Part shown: positions 55,156 through 64,000 of the stretch, piece after piece
How the letters are laid out: every line of letters begins with the position of its first letter
Position numbering within the stretch: position 1 is the stretch's first letter
NCBI RefSeq assembly: GCF_008831285.2
Contig: NC_045145.1
Span: 5,826,802 to 5,890,801 of the forward strand
Direction: 5' to 3'
DNA from: Nymphaea colorata
Taxonomy: Eukaryota; Streptophyta; Magnoliopsida; Nymphaeales; Nymphaeaceae
DNA: 64,000 nucleotides
Program-made: the position numbers and the translations under genes
The notes under the pieces: generated by a model
What the model was told of the DNA's origin: nothing
What the model saw: the letters and a program-made list of their open reading frames with translations, nothing else
Databases searched by the model: none

Positions 55156-56360
55156 CTTTTGTTAGCATATCTCACTTGATGGTGCTGTTTCTACCCCTTT
55201 TTTTCCCTGTTCGCAGGCTAGCAGCAGCATGAGGGGTTGGTGACCCTTTCAATATCTGAGCCATTGATTGCTCTGCACTAGCCTTCTGAGTTGCTGCTAC
55301 CAAGGTCTGCGTCCCTTCACCCGTTCTGCAGAAATGCATCTTCATGTCTACAAAATCCCAAATAAACTCCCCAAGGCTACGCAGCCACTGTATGCCTAAT
55401 ACTAGATCAGCACCTGCCATGGCTAATGTAATCAACTCAATGGAAAATTGATGTCCCAGGATTTCCAACACTTTCCTCTGCACTTCAAGGTGCTGCCATC
55501 TCCCACCACATCGAATGCCTGCTGATTTTTTACACGACAGCCCAATGCCTTTGCCGATTTCTCACAAATGAAATTATGAGTGGAGCCTGTGTCCACCAAC
55601 ACACTCACGGGTCATCCTCTCAGCTGCCCTTCAACTCTCATCAACTGTGGAACCTTGTCTCCTACCAAGGCATGTAAGGAGATTTCCGGTGGTCCGTGTC
55701 TCCCATGGATTCCATCATTGCCTCTTTAGCGTTTTCTAGTTGTTCATCTGGTGGATTCTCTTCCTCATCTATGAGATACATGTGAAGTCTCATGCACGTA
55801 TGCCCTGGTGTCCAGGGCTGATCGCAGTGAAAACAAATGCCTCTCTGTCGCTTTTCTTTGATTTGCTCAGGTGTTAGTTGCCTGACAACAACAGGTTTGT
55901 TGTTGCATTTCCACGTTGAGCCGCTACCCCATCCACTGGTGCTGTAGGAGCGTCAAGGCATGCTGGTGGACCACAAAAGCTTTTGTCGAAGCTTCCTTGT
56001 TTGCCAAACTGATGGGGCCTGATACTTTTCTTATGTCTTTCTAAAGAGCTTTAAGTAGTCAGATAAGCTGCGAGGCTTTTCCGCGTACTTCTATATGAAT
56101 ATCGTCCTTCAACCCTCATACGAAAGCTCCAATTAAGGCCTCCATTGGCCAACCATGCACCATGTTATTAACCTCTTCAAAATTTCCCTGATACTCCACC
56201 ACCGAACCCCTCTGTTTGATCTTAGACAACTCGACATTATAGTCGAGATATGTTGAAGGACCGAATCTCGACTTCATGGCCTCCAGCAGCTCTCCAATTG
56301 GGTTTTCCTTGGTGGGCTAACAGCCATCGATACCAGCAGATGGCTGGTCCCTCCATATGC
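55156..56360 (-). pseudogene. Gypsy gag C-terminus and protease (minus)
   Basis: Gag: LSKIKQRGSVVEYQGNFEEV (about 56170-56245), MEALIGAF, then the zinc knuckle CFHCDQPWTPGHTC (about 55795-55840). Protease: a VLVDTGSTHNFI-like stretch (about 55580-55610) and LGIQWLRSLGEFIWDF (about 55375-55420), the two ends of the Gypsy aspartic protease. Frames change several times. The upstream half of gag is missing; the reading runs into a 30-bp tandem array and then unrelated sequence. Confidence 0.75.
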
Positions 56361-56369
56361 ATCGCTGCT

Positions 56370-56461
56370 TGATTTACCTTGTGTTCATCTACTATACCTT
56401 GATTTACCTTGTGTTCATCTACTATACCTTGATTTACCTTGTGTTCATCTACTATATCTTG
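56370..56461. repeat. 30-bp unit repeated three times
   Basis: CTTGATTTACCTTGTGTTCA plus ten further bases, three direct copies, the last with one change. It marks the junction between the Gypsy gag fragment and the DUF4283 fragment. Not a CRISPR array: no spacers. Confidence 0.93.
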
Positions 56462-57170
56462 ACACTCGAAGAATTGCTCGCTTTAAAAATTCAACTTAGC
56501 ATATCATTTTGGCTGGCTTCTAGTCCACGCTTTGAACGAGAGCTTCCCCTTCATGAAAAAACGCTTTACTTTGCTCACTGGAATGAAACCCAAAGGGATT
56601 TCCAGGAGCACTTGCGCAAATCTCAAATTGGCGACGTCCTTAGTGAAGGCGTTCGCCTCCACAAAGGATGCCCCCATCATATCTGCGAGTAGTCGGAAGA
56701 TACCCTTCCATATTTCAGTAGGAAGTCAGGGAAGCGCATTCAGATGCACACCCTGCTTGACAACTCCACCTTTAGAGGCATTCCAGGCCTCCATCTATAG
56801 GCAATCAAAACATGACCCCCAACTCTCCACCAACCTAGAGAGAGGATGGCTTGAAGATCAGCTTCCTTCGAAGCCCTAACCAAGAACAGGCCCTTGCCTA
56901 CTGAAGAAAACTTAATGAAAGAAAAGGCAGACCATAGATTACGCAAAGCTGTGAAAACATAGCCAGTCTAACCTGCTGCGAGATCCTCCTCCTACAAGTG
57001 TTGCTATGGCCGTGAACTGAAAAGGAGCTTTGAGCTTTTCGTGAACCGCTTTTGGAATGACCAACACCTTGGATCGATCGATCTCACGCACCTGTGCTCT
57101 TGGCAAAATCGTCTTCCTCCTCCTTGTTCGCCCCTTCTACTATCGAAGCCCATGATGGTTTCTGTGCCTA
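56462..57170 (-). pseudogene. DUF4283-type nucleic-acid-associated protein fragment (minus)
   Basis: The minus strand reads VLVIPKAVHEKLKAPFQF-like and TALRNLWSAF-like (about 56900-57070), then GKGLFLVRASKEADLQAIL, GWWRVGGHVLIAYRWRPG (about 56780-56840) and IWMRFPDFLL in another frame. WWRVGG...RWRPG...WxRxPD is the DUF4283 pattern found in plant LINE ORF1 and related zinc-knuckle proteins. It is not part of a normal Gypsy element. A protein frame change lies near 56750. No LINE RT or endonuclease is next to it. Confidence 0.65.
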
Positions 57171-57473
57171 GGAAGCCTCTATTGTTTGAAGGATGTCTTG
57201 CGACCAGAGACCATCGCTAACTCAGCCCATTTGCTCCTCATCGTCCGTCATCAGACCGCCCTACAGAGTGTTCCCCGAGCCTCGACCATTTACCCCAACC
57301 AGCTCAAGTCTGCCGGCCGATCGGTGGCCTCCCGGCAAAGCCCTGGATTGTTCCCAATTTGTCGCTCCACGCAACCAGCTTCTGGTCATCTGCTCTCTTC
57401 GAGGAGCTCGTATAGCCATAGTTGACATCACTCGAGAAGAAGGTTATTATTGGTGGAACTACTCAAGTAAAGT

Positions 57474-57571
57474 TAGCCTGGGCGTCGGACCGGGCCACGG
57501 CTGGGCCCGGGCTCGATAGGCCGGCTCGGCGGCCGGCTCGGCGGCAGCCCGGCCCGGCCTGACTCCCGCCC
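57474..57571. mobile_element. GGCCCGG-family MITE fragment
   Basis: About 100 bp of GGGCC/CGGCC words including CCGGCTCGGCGGC, shared with the MITE at 47165-47460 (47420-47450). No AT-rich middle and no TSD were found, so this is an end-only or internally deleted copy. Confidence 0.55.
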
Positions 57572-57599
57572 TCTGTCCCTGCTCCCCTTAGGTGGAAGT

Positions 57600-59791
57600 G
57601 CTTTCTTCGAGCTACAAACAGGGAGCCCACCCTTGTCCCACCGTCAGGCGCATAGTGTGGGACGTGCTACTACAGAGCATTAGTATGCCTGAGCTCAGCC
57701 ACGTTATCTTGGGGTCACAACTAAGGTTACCCTTCCAAGTTCCATCCCCGTGACCTAGGTAGCCATGCAATTTCATGAAAATCTGAGCCTATTATATAGG
57801 CATTCAGTTAATTTTCTACAATCGGTCATCATACTTCGTTTCTACTTTTTATAACAAGTTAGGTTCGGCTGCTTTAGTTCATTTTCTCTTTTCGTTTTTA
57901 AGCAAGGTTTACATACGTTATCATGTGAAGGGGTCTCTTACAAGTGTCATAAGTGGTCCCATCAAGTTCCATGAAAATCAACGGTCATTCCAAGTGGGTT
58001 ATAGTTATCTTTCAAAAACCTGTCATGTTATGCAAATGAATCAACAGGAGAGAACAATAAGCCGCATATTTAGTCCCTCTTAGTTAGCCTTTATCAACTT
58101 TTAGCCACACGTATAAGAAAGAAGGCACAATGCAACAACGCTAAAAGCATGAGGTCATAGCACCACAGTTATACTTGTTAGTCGAACAACTCTATATTAT
58201 AGAAACTTGCATACAAAATAATGTATGTTAATAAAAAAGTGTGAAGATGACGGTTCGAAATACATGCAAGGCATGCCTTGGTCTAGAAGGTTTAAACGAG
58301 AAAAACAAGGGTAAAAACAATTTAGAACTCTTCGTTACCATTGAATGCTTGATTTTGCACGTGCGCCATCCTATTTTTACCTTAATATGTGTCTGCGTGT
58401 GTGTGTGTGCGTGGAGAGAGAGAGAGATCATTAACTCAACAATAATAAGATTACAATTGTCAAAAAAAAATTATCATTGGAGTTGTAAAGGCATTGGTAG
58501 AGCCAGAATTTTTTTTGCCGAAGGGCACTGTTTCAAAAATTATCGTACGGGGACACCAATATATACAAGTAAATAGTTTAAAGCACCTATATGAAAGTAA
58601 TAGAAAGTTGTAGGGCTGGTGTAGACAAGTGCTGACACCGGCCCATGTGTTAGCTCTGATACTGGACGCATGGAGTTGGCAAGTGCACACGTTTACAATC
58701 CAAAGAAGCACATCCTACACTGTATCAGACGCAGATGCTCACATGTCCAAAAGATTCACACCGGAAATGCATTTTGTGAAGCAAAAATAAATACAGTGGT
58801 CTCAACTCATTATTATTATTATTATTATTATTTTTACAAGGACAAGCAACGGAACTTCAGGTAAGAGCCCAAATATAGTAGAGAGGCTTGGAACTGCAGA
58901 ACGTTTCTTTCAAGCCCGCAATGGTCGTTCAGTTGGAATCCTAAATAACACGTGCTTGCATTCAATTCAAACCATACAATGCCGAAAGGCAATTTCCTTC
59001 AAGTCAATACCTTGAGTTGGTTGGGATTCTTAGCATTCCAAGCCCAGATGCTAAAGAGGTATGTTTCTTTCTAATATAAATGATTGGACAACTTACAAGT
59101 AACAGACACAGAATTATCCCCTGGAGAAAGAAAGTCACAATCAGATAACAATTTAAGCCAAAAGAAGCTCAAATATCTTTACTATCTAGCCAACAGAAAC
59201 AATTTTAATCTTGTTCAGACAAGGATCACTATGCAATCATGCACATCCGTTTGCATGTTGAAAGGGCAAAGAGTATGAACTGTGGTTAGCAATTGTATAA
59301 TAACAAAAGGAGAAAATAAAACGAAAAACTGCAGAATGTGTTACTTATCTGTGGTCTGATACCTTCAATAACGCACTTCAACTATTTGTGTCAAATAATT
59401 ATTGATAAGATCATTTTTGTTCAAGTTACTTTACGGAAGTGGATATAGTGCATTACGTTAAAAAACAAATCTATGCAGTTATCTTTTATTTTCCATGCAC
59501 TTTTCTTTCTCGGCCAGATCTTCATTTTTTTTTTCTGAGAACCAACAAACATTTGACATTCTATTCAGAATCTCTCCCTCTTTTTACACTTCCAAGACAA
59601 AGTTTTGCTTGCTGTAATGGCTCAGTGTTGCTTCCAATTGTTACCAATGGTGCAGAATACAAACCCTAGATCCATAAATATAGGGTCTGCCTACTACTGT
59701 CCATAAAAAAAAAAAGATGAGATTTTTCTGATACCAACTTCTTTACAAAGACAATGATCAACTTTAGGAAATTTATTGATAGAATTAATAG
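57600..59791. other. No recognised gene; microsatellites only
   Basis: Contains a GT/GA microsatellite (58386-58429) and an ATT microsatellite (58808-58831). A PBS-like word, complement of CAGTATCAGAGC (about 58651-58664), has no LTR next to it. Open frames here lack homology I can name. Confidence 0.4.
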
Positions 59792-61492
59792 TGTTGTCAC
59801 GGGCTGACTTTTTTAAGCCTATTTGGCCCGTGCGGCGTGGAAGGTTTCCCAAGCCTTCGGCCAGCCTTAACTCAATCTCACTGTAGCAGAAGCTTTCATC
59901 AATCTTTTGGAATCCTGGACTAGACGATGAGGAGTGCTAAGCACTCGGCACATCATCACCTAGGATTATCTCCCAGTAGACCATTAGCAAGCCGTGGCCA
60001 TGAGGCCTTGTCAGAACAATGCTATTTCTCTAAGCGTCTATCTACTTCCATACGAAATCTGGGTGGGGATAGACTTCTTTTGGAAGGAAGTCCCTAACCG
60101 AAGCCAGTTGCCGACTATATGTAATTAAGCAAAGCAACCGACCATCGCCCTACTCGACGACGAGCTCTCACTTGCTCGCCCCCACATGACTCTACACAGT
60201 TGTGGACACAACATATGCGTCCATCAGAAAAATTGCCCTTAACCCACACGCATCCCCGTGCGCATCCAAACGCTATGTGTGGGGAACCCACTAATTCTCC
60301 AACGACGGACTTGCCCGTTTTAAATGGACTAATGACCATGATGCACTTATATGTTTCGTCTTTTGCACTACCGCGCTGCAGAGTCTAAGTGCATCGCTTT
60401 CCGCTTGACTTCGCGTCTGATTGGATCTCACATGCTTCTCGAGCAATGCCCAAGTTGGCCAAGTAGCATCACATACTGCTAGCTTGGTCGGGCCAGACAT
60501 AGTCAATCTGCAACATTCTCCCACACCATCAAATCGTCGATGTCATTAGCGACTTGCCCCAAGCAAGAGAAACTCCGCAGCCATCTCCTTTATTTCATTC
60601 AATTGAGCCAACATCAGTCTGATTGATGCACGTCGCAGCTACCTGCATTATCGGGTGTTTTGCCTCTAGTCCATCTCTAATTCTTTTCACTTTTTCTATC
60701 ATATTTTGCACTTTTCCTTAGTAAAGTCTGGAACATATCCGACGACTACTAAGTATCAAATTTCCAAGATGTGTTGCCGACCAGTACTTCACTGAGTACC
60801 TTGACATGCTCGCTTCTTTAAGCCATGCCAACACTAAGGCCCATGCCCTCCTGCACAATCCTTTTTTACGTTGAACCTCTCACTCTGAACCTCTCACCCT
60901 ATCTGCCTCAGCGAGTGGCTCCTCCTGACCTTTCTGCTCCTAACACCTAGATATCATCTTCGGAACGTGTGATCTCCATCTAGCGGTCACTTGAACCAAT
61001 GTCCGACGAACATGCCCAAACTATGGACTACCAACAAGAAGCCAACGTTTTTTTAGAACCACTTGTTGATTGTATCTTTGCATCGTTCTAATCTTCCCGG
61101 TAGATGCAAGGCAACCGACCATCGCCCTACTCGACGACGAGCTCTCACTTGCTCACCCCCGCATGACTCTACACGGTTGTGGACACAACATATGCGTCTA
61201 CCAGGGAAATTGCCCTTAACCCATGTGCATCCCTGTGCGCAACCAAACGCTACGCGTGGGGAACCCACCGATTCCCTAACGACAGGCTTGCACATTTCAA
61301 AGGGACTGATGACCATGATGCACTTACACGCTTCGTTTTTTGCACCACCGCACTGCACATTCTAAGTGCATTGCTTTCTGCTTGACTTCGCTTTCAATTG
61401 GATCCCACATGCTTCTCGAGCAATGCCCAAGCTGGCCAAGTAGCATCCTATACTGCTAGCTTGGCCGGCCCAGAAATAGTCGGTCCACAACA
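59792..61492 (-). mobile_element. Deleted LTR element with TSD AATAG (minus)
   Basis: The left LTR is 59792-60513 (722 bp, TGTTGTCAC...CTGCAACA). A shorter matching segment, 61108-61492, ends CCACAACA and aligns with 60131-60513. The whole is flanked by AATAG (59787-59791 and 61493-61497), proving one insertion. On minus, a purine tract (GATGGTGTGGGAGAA, 60514-60528) precedes the left LTR, so the left LTR is 3'. The 5' LTR has lost about 340 bp at its inner end along with the primer site. The interior (60514-61107) has no clear coding. Confidence 0.82.
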
Positions 61493-61497
61493 AATAG

Positions 61498-62031
61498 AGC
61501 TATTAAAAAATATTGCACATAACGGCATAAGATAAGGGTCATTGGCTTATCCTGCTAAGCCACAAAAGAGCAAATTAGCAAAAGATTTATGCTACGAACT
61601 TTGTAGAAATTTAAATTGCTTCCTACATGTACCACAGGAAATTAAGAACTTGAATCAACTGAAGCAAAATAGGCAATCTAGTGGAAAATTAAGAGTTTAG
61701 CCATCAATAATCTCTTAAGGAAACATTTGAATAAGTAGAAGATTCATTAAGTTGCAAAACGTTAGCCTAGCATAATCTGGCATGCTTCGAATGTCAATAG
61801 AAGGTTTTGCCTATCCAGTGAAACTGAATATCCAAAATATTTGCCAAACAAAATGTGATGGAAGCTAAAGACACCATGACCATCTCAATGAAAATTATAG
61901 TTGATTTTTTTTTCTCTGCATTGACTTGAAATCATGCACATCAAAAGCATCTTTTAAGACATGCAATTTCACTTAAATCTATACTAGCATGATGTGCCAA
62001 GAGGTTGCAAGCCCTTATTTTTAAGAACAAT
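61498..62031. other. No recognised feature
   Basis: AT-rich unique-looking sequence between two retrotransposon fragments; no domain or splice structure seen. Confidence 0.4.
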
Positions 62032-62211
62032 TGTTGAATACGATGAATACAAAACTGCCAAAAAGTTCTTTCCACTAACCCTAATCTCTCTTAAATAGGG
62101 ATTAGTCAAGCGTTACAAAATAGTCCAACATATCAAAAGAAAATAATGAAGAGTACTGATAACTTATTAAAATTTGTAAATAAGTACAAATCTACTAACA
62201 TTCTTTCAACA
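62032..62211 (-). repeat. 3' LTR of a Copia fragment (minus)
   Basis: 180 bp, TGTTGAATAC...TTTCAACA, with purine tract (complement of ctccccctcaagctggagc) at 62212-62230. It has a 7-9-7 hairpin at 62082-62104 (TAATCTC / GGGATTA, one mismatch). Confidence 0.82.
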
Positions 62212-63030
62212 CTCCCCCTCAAGCTGGAGCATAGATATATGTCATGCTCCAGCTTGTCACAACACTTCTGCAATATAGAATTGGAAACACCTTTGGTAAA
62301 CGTATCAGCTATTTGATCTTTGTGACATGCACAGTATGATATATAACCAAATTGAACCAAATCACGAACATAATGACAATTGTCTTCTATATGTTTTGTT
62401 ATTTCATGGAACACTGGATTATTTACAATATATGTGGCAGCCTTATTGTCACACTTTATCTGCATAGGGATGGAGCCTCAACCTGAAGATCAATTAACAC
62501 ACATTTAATCCACATCATCTCAGTTGTAGTTTGAGTCATTGATCTATATTCAAATTCTGCAATGGACCTTGCCACTACATTTTGCCTTTTGCTTCTCCAT
62601 GTAACTAAGTTTCCCCCTACAAAAACACAAAATCCTGTTACAAACTTTCTATCTTCAATAGATCCTATATAATCTTAATTTGAGTATGCTACCACATCAA
62701 GTGTCAACATTTTCTTAAATAGCAATCTTTTGCCAGGGAAAAATTTTAAGTACCAGAGAATCACCATGGCTGCATCCCATTGTCCCTTAGTAGGCTTGTT
62801 CATAAATTGACTAACTTTACTTGCTGCCAAAGCTATATCTGGTCTAGTGACTGTAACATAAAGAAGCATACCAAGTAGAGATCAGTAACTATTACTATCA
62901 ACTGGCTCATGTTGCTCATCATATAAATGTTTCTTGGGATCCATAAGAATATGAGCATGTTTGGCACCCAGCATCCCTGTCTCTTTTAACAAGTCAAAAC
63001 ATACTTGTGTTGAGATAAAACCTGTTGTAA
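62212..63030 (-). pseudogene. Copia RT C-terminus and RNase H (minus)
   Basis: On minus: KETGMLGAKHAHILMDPKKH, LLYVTVTRPDIALAASKVSQ, FMNKPTKGQWDAAMVI, an SN-DYIGSIEDRKF block (usual SDADYAGS-DRKS), then CDNKAATYIVNNPVFHEITK (usually HERTK) and a DTFTK tail. The catalytic RT half is absent; the reading breaks at a GATACATTACGATAC-type repeat near 63030. Stops near 62680 and others. The upstream portion was duplicated in tandem (62770-63418). Confidence 0.82.
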
Positions 63031-63418
63031 AAGCTGTAACGTAACGTGTATTGATACATTACGATACGTGTATCGTAAACATCTGCATCCCATTGTCCCT
63101 TAAGGCTTGTTCATAAATTGACTAACTTTACTTGCTGCCAAAGCTATACCTGGTCTAGTGACTGTAACATAAAGAAGCATACCAAGTAGAGATCAGTAAT
63201 TATTACTATCAACAGGCTCATGTTGCTCATCATATAAATGTTTCTTGGGATCCATAAGAATATGAGCAGGCTTGGCACCCAGCATCCCTGTCTCTTTTAA
63301 CAAGTCGCATCCCTGTCTCTTTTAACAAGTCAAAACATACTTGCATTGAGATAAAACCTGTTGTAAAAGCTGTAACGTATTGTGTATTGATACATTACGA
63401 TACATGTATCGTAAACAT
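62770..63418. repeat. 313-bp tandem duplication across a Copia/other-repeat junction
   Basis: Unit 62770-63082 (starts CTGCATCCCATTGTCCC, ends TATCGTAAACAT) is followed by a second copy, 63083-63418, with scattered changes and an extra 25-bp repeat, GCATCCCTGTCTCTTTTAAC plus five bases, at 63282-63306 / 63307-63331. Both units contain the same boundary between Copia RT sequence and a GATAC-rich stretch. Confidence 0.92.
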
Positions 63419-64000
63419 ATTGTAAGTTTATTTTTTAATTAAATAAAAAATAAAAAATAAAAAAAAAGTAAAAAGTTCAAAAAATAAAAAAAAATCAAGA
63501 AAAAGATGTTCTAGAAAAAAAAAACTCATTACCCACATAATGAACGTTCATAATTTATCGTTCATAAGTAACAATACATTAGCAAGATAAAAGTCTGAAC
63601 TTTAAAGTATTTTACATCACATCAAAGCATATAATCCATAGTTGTTCATTGTCAAATGAGAATTGAAATAATGTTTATGATTAAATAACATCATGATTAT
63701 TATCAATCAATACAATCATCATTATCTTCAACTTCAGCCTTTCAAGCTGGTGATTTCTCCCTTAAGATGATTTCTTGCGATTTCTTTTTAAAATGGTGAA
63801 GCCTCATCCTCCCACAACTCTTAGCAGTGTTGAAAAGGAAAGGGAAGAGGAACTTTTCAAAAAAAAAAAAATCTCAACAAACAAAGGGCATCAGACCCCT
63901 TTTTTGAAAAACAAAGACATATCGTAAGATACAGCCAATACGGGTAAGATACGCATGCATTTTGTGTCTCATGCCTGTATCATATTGGTTTTCCCAACCT
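63419..64000. other. AT-rich end of the window; GTATC/GATAC words
   Basis: Poly-A and AAAT runs (63430-63530), then unassigned sequence. CGTAAGATAC and GGTAAGATACGC words near 63920-63955 resemble the GATACATTACGATAC stretch inside the tandem duplication, so this may be the other end of a small repeat element. No TSD was established. Confidence 0.4.

Noticed and set aside
56370-56461. Three 30-bp direct repeats, checked as a CRISPR array
   Set aside because: The copies are head to tail with no spacers, in a plant genome, within retroelement debris.
58651-58664. Word resembling the complement of an initiator-tRNA-Met primer site
   Set aside because: One base differs from the usual core, and there is no LTR start or end next to it and no Copia coding on the expected side.

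Overview
The window looks like a TE-rich stretch of a flowering-plant nuclear chromosome. It is AT-rich and most recognisable coding sequence is broken LTR-retrotransposon or DNA-transposon protein. Two host-type genes show plant GT-AG splice sites. No rRNA, tRNA, CRISPR array, bacterial operon or plasmid/phage feature was seen. The species cannot be named from the sequence.

Layout. (a) 1-4818: two Copia fragments abutting in opposite orientation (about 628-1415 minus, 1415-3440 plus), then a third, very decayed Copia tail (3525 to about 3930). (b) 4819-9752: two copies of a small DNA-transposon-like family with TIRs starting CTATGTCACA and 8-bp target-site duplications (TSDs). The first is split by a rearranged Copia element (4958-8869, TSD AAGAC). 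(c) 10358-20916: the last three recognisable coding exons of a LAZ1/TMEM184-type (DUF300) membrane protein gene on the plus strand. Its 9.6-kb intron (10620-20203) carries another CTATG element (11537-11916), a GAGCTCG-rich hAT-like element (12029-12985), a truncated CTATG element, and a complete Copia element (13336-18751, TSD CATAG). The 5' exons lie upstream of the window, so 1-10357 may be an earlier intron. (d) 23173-33000: a decayed CACTA (En/Spm-type) element on the minus strand with TNP2/Transposase_21, DUF4218-like, DUF4216 and Transposase_24 regions. A Copia element (25602-30852, TSD GTATC) split it, and the CACTA reading continues across the insertion site. (e) 33609-45884: long Gypsy-type LTRs (36959-40540 minus, 41947-45884 plus, partial copy 33609-35706). 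(f) 45900-47460: a Copia gag/protease relic and a GGCCCGG-rich MITE. (g) 48096-49023: a small two-exon gene of unknown function with its own TATA box. (h) 51853-57571: a 5'-truncated chromovirus-like Gypsy element (minus), joined to a DUF4283 fragment. (i) 59792-61492: a deleted LTR element with TSD AATAG. (j) 62032 to the end: a 3' Copia fragment (minus) caught in a 313-bp tandem duplication.

The main value of the window is the layered insertion history, which TSDs let one read in order, and several rearrangements: a gag patch replacing integrase/RT in one Copia element, an LTR hairpin whose 9-nt TATA-like loop is inverted between the two LTRs of one element, and a Copia insertion exactly at the terminal 5 bp of a MITE. 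I see no evidence for a wholly new enzymatic or defence system. The CTATG 8-bp-TSD family and the conserved 7-9-7 LTR hairpin are the best candidates for something undescribed.
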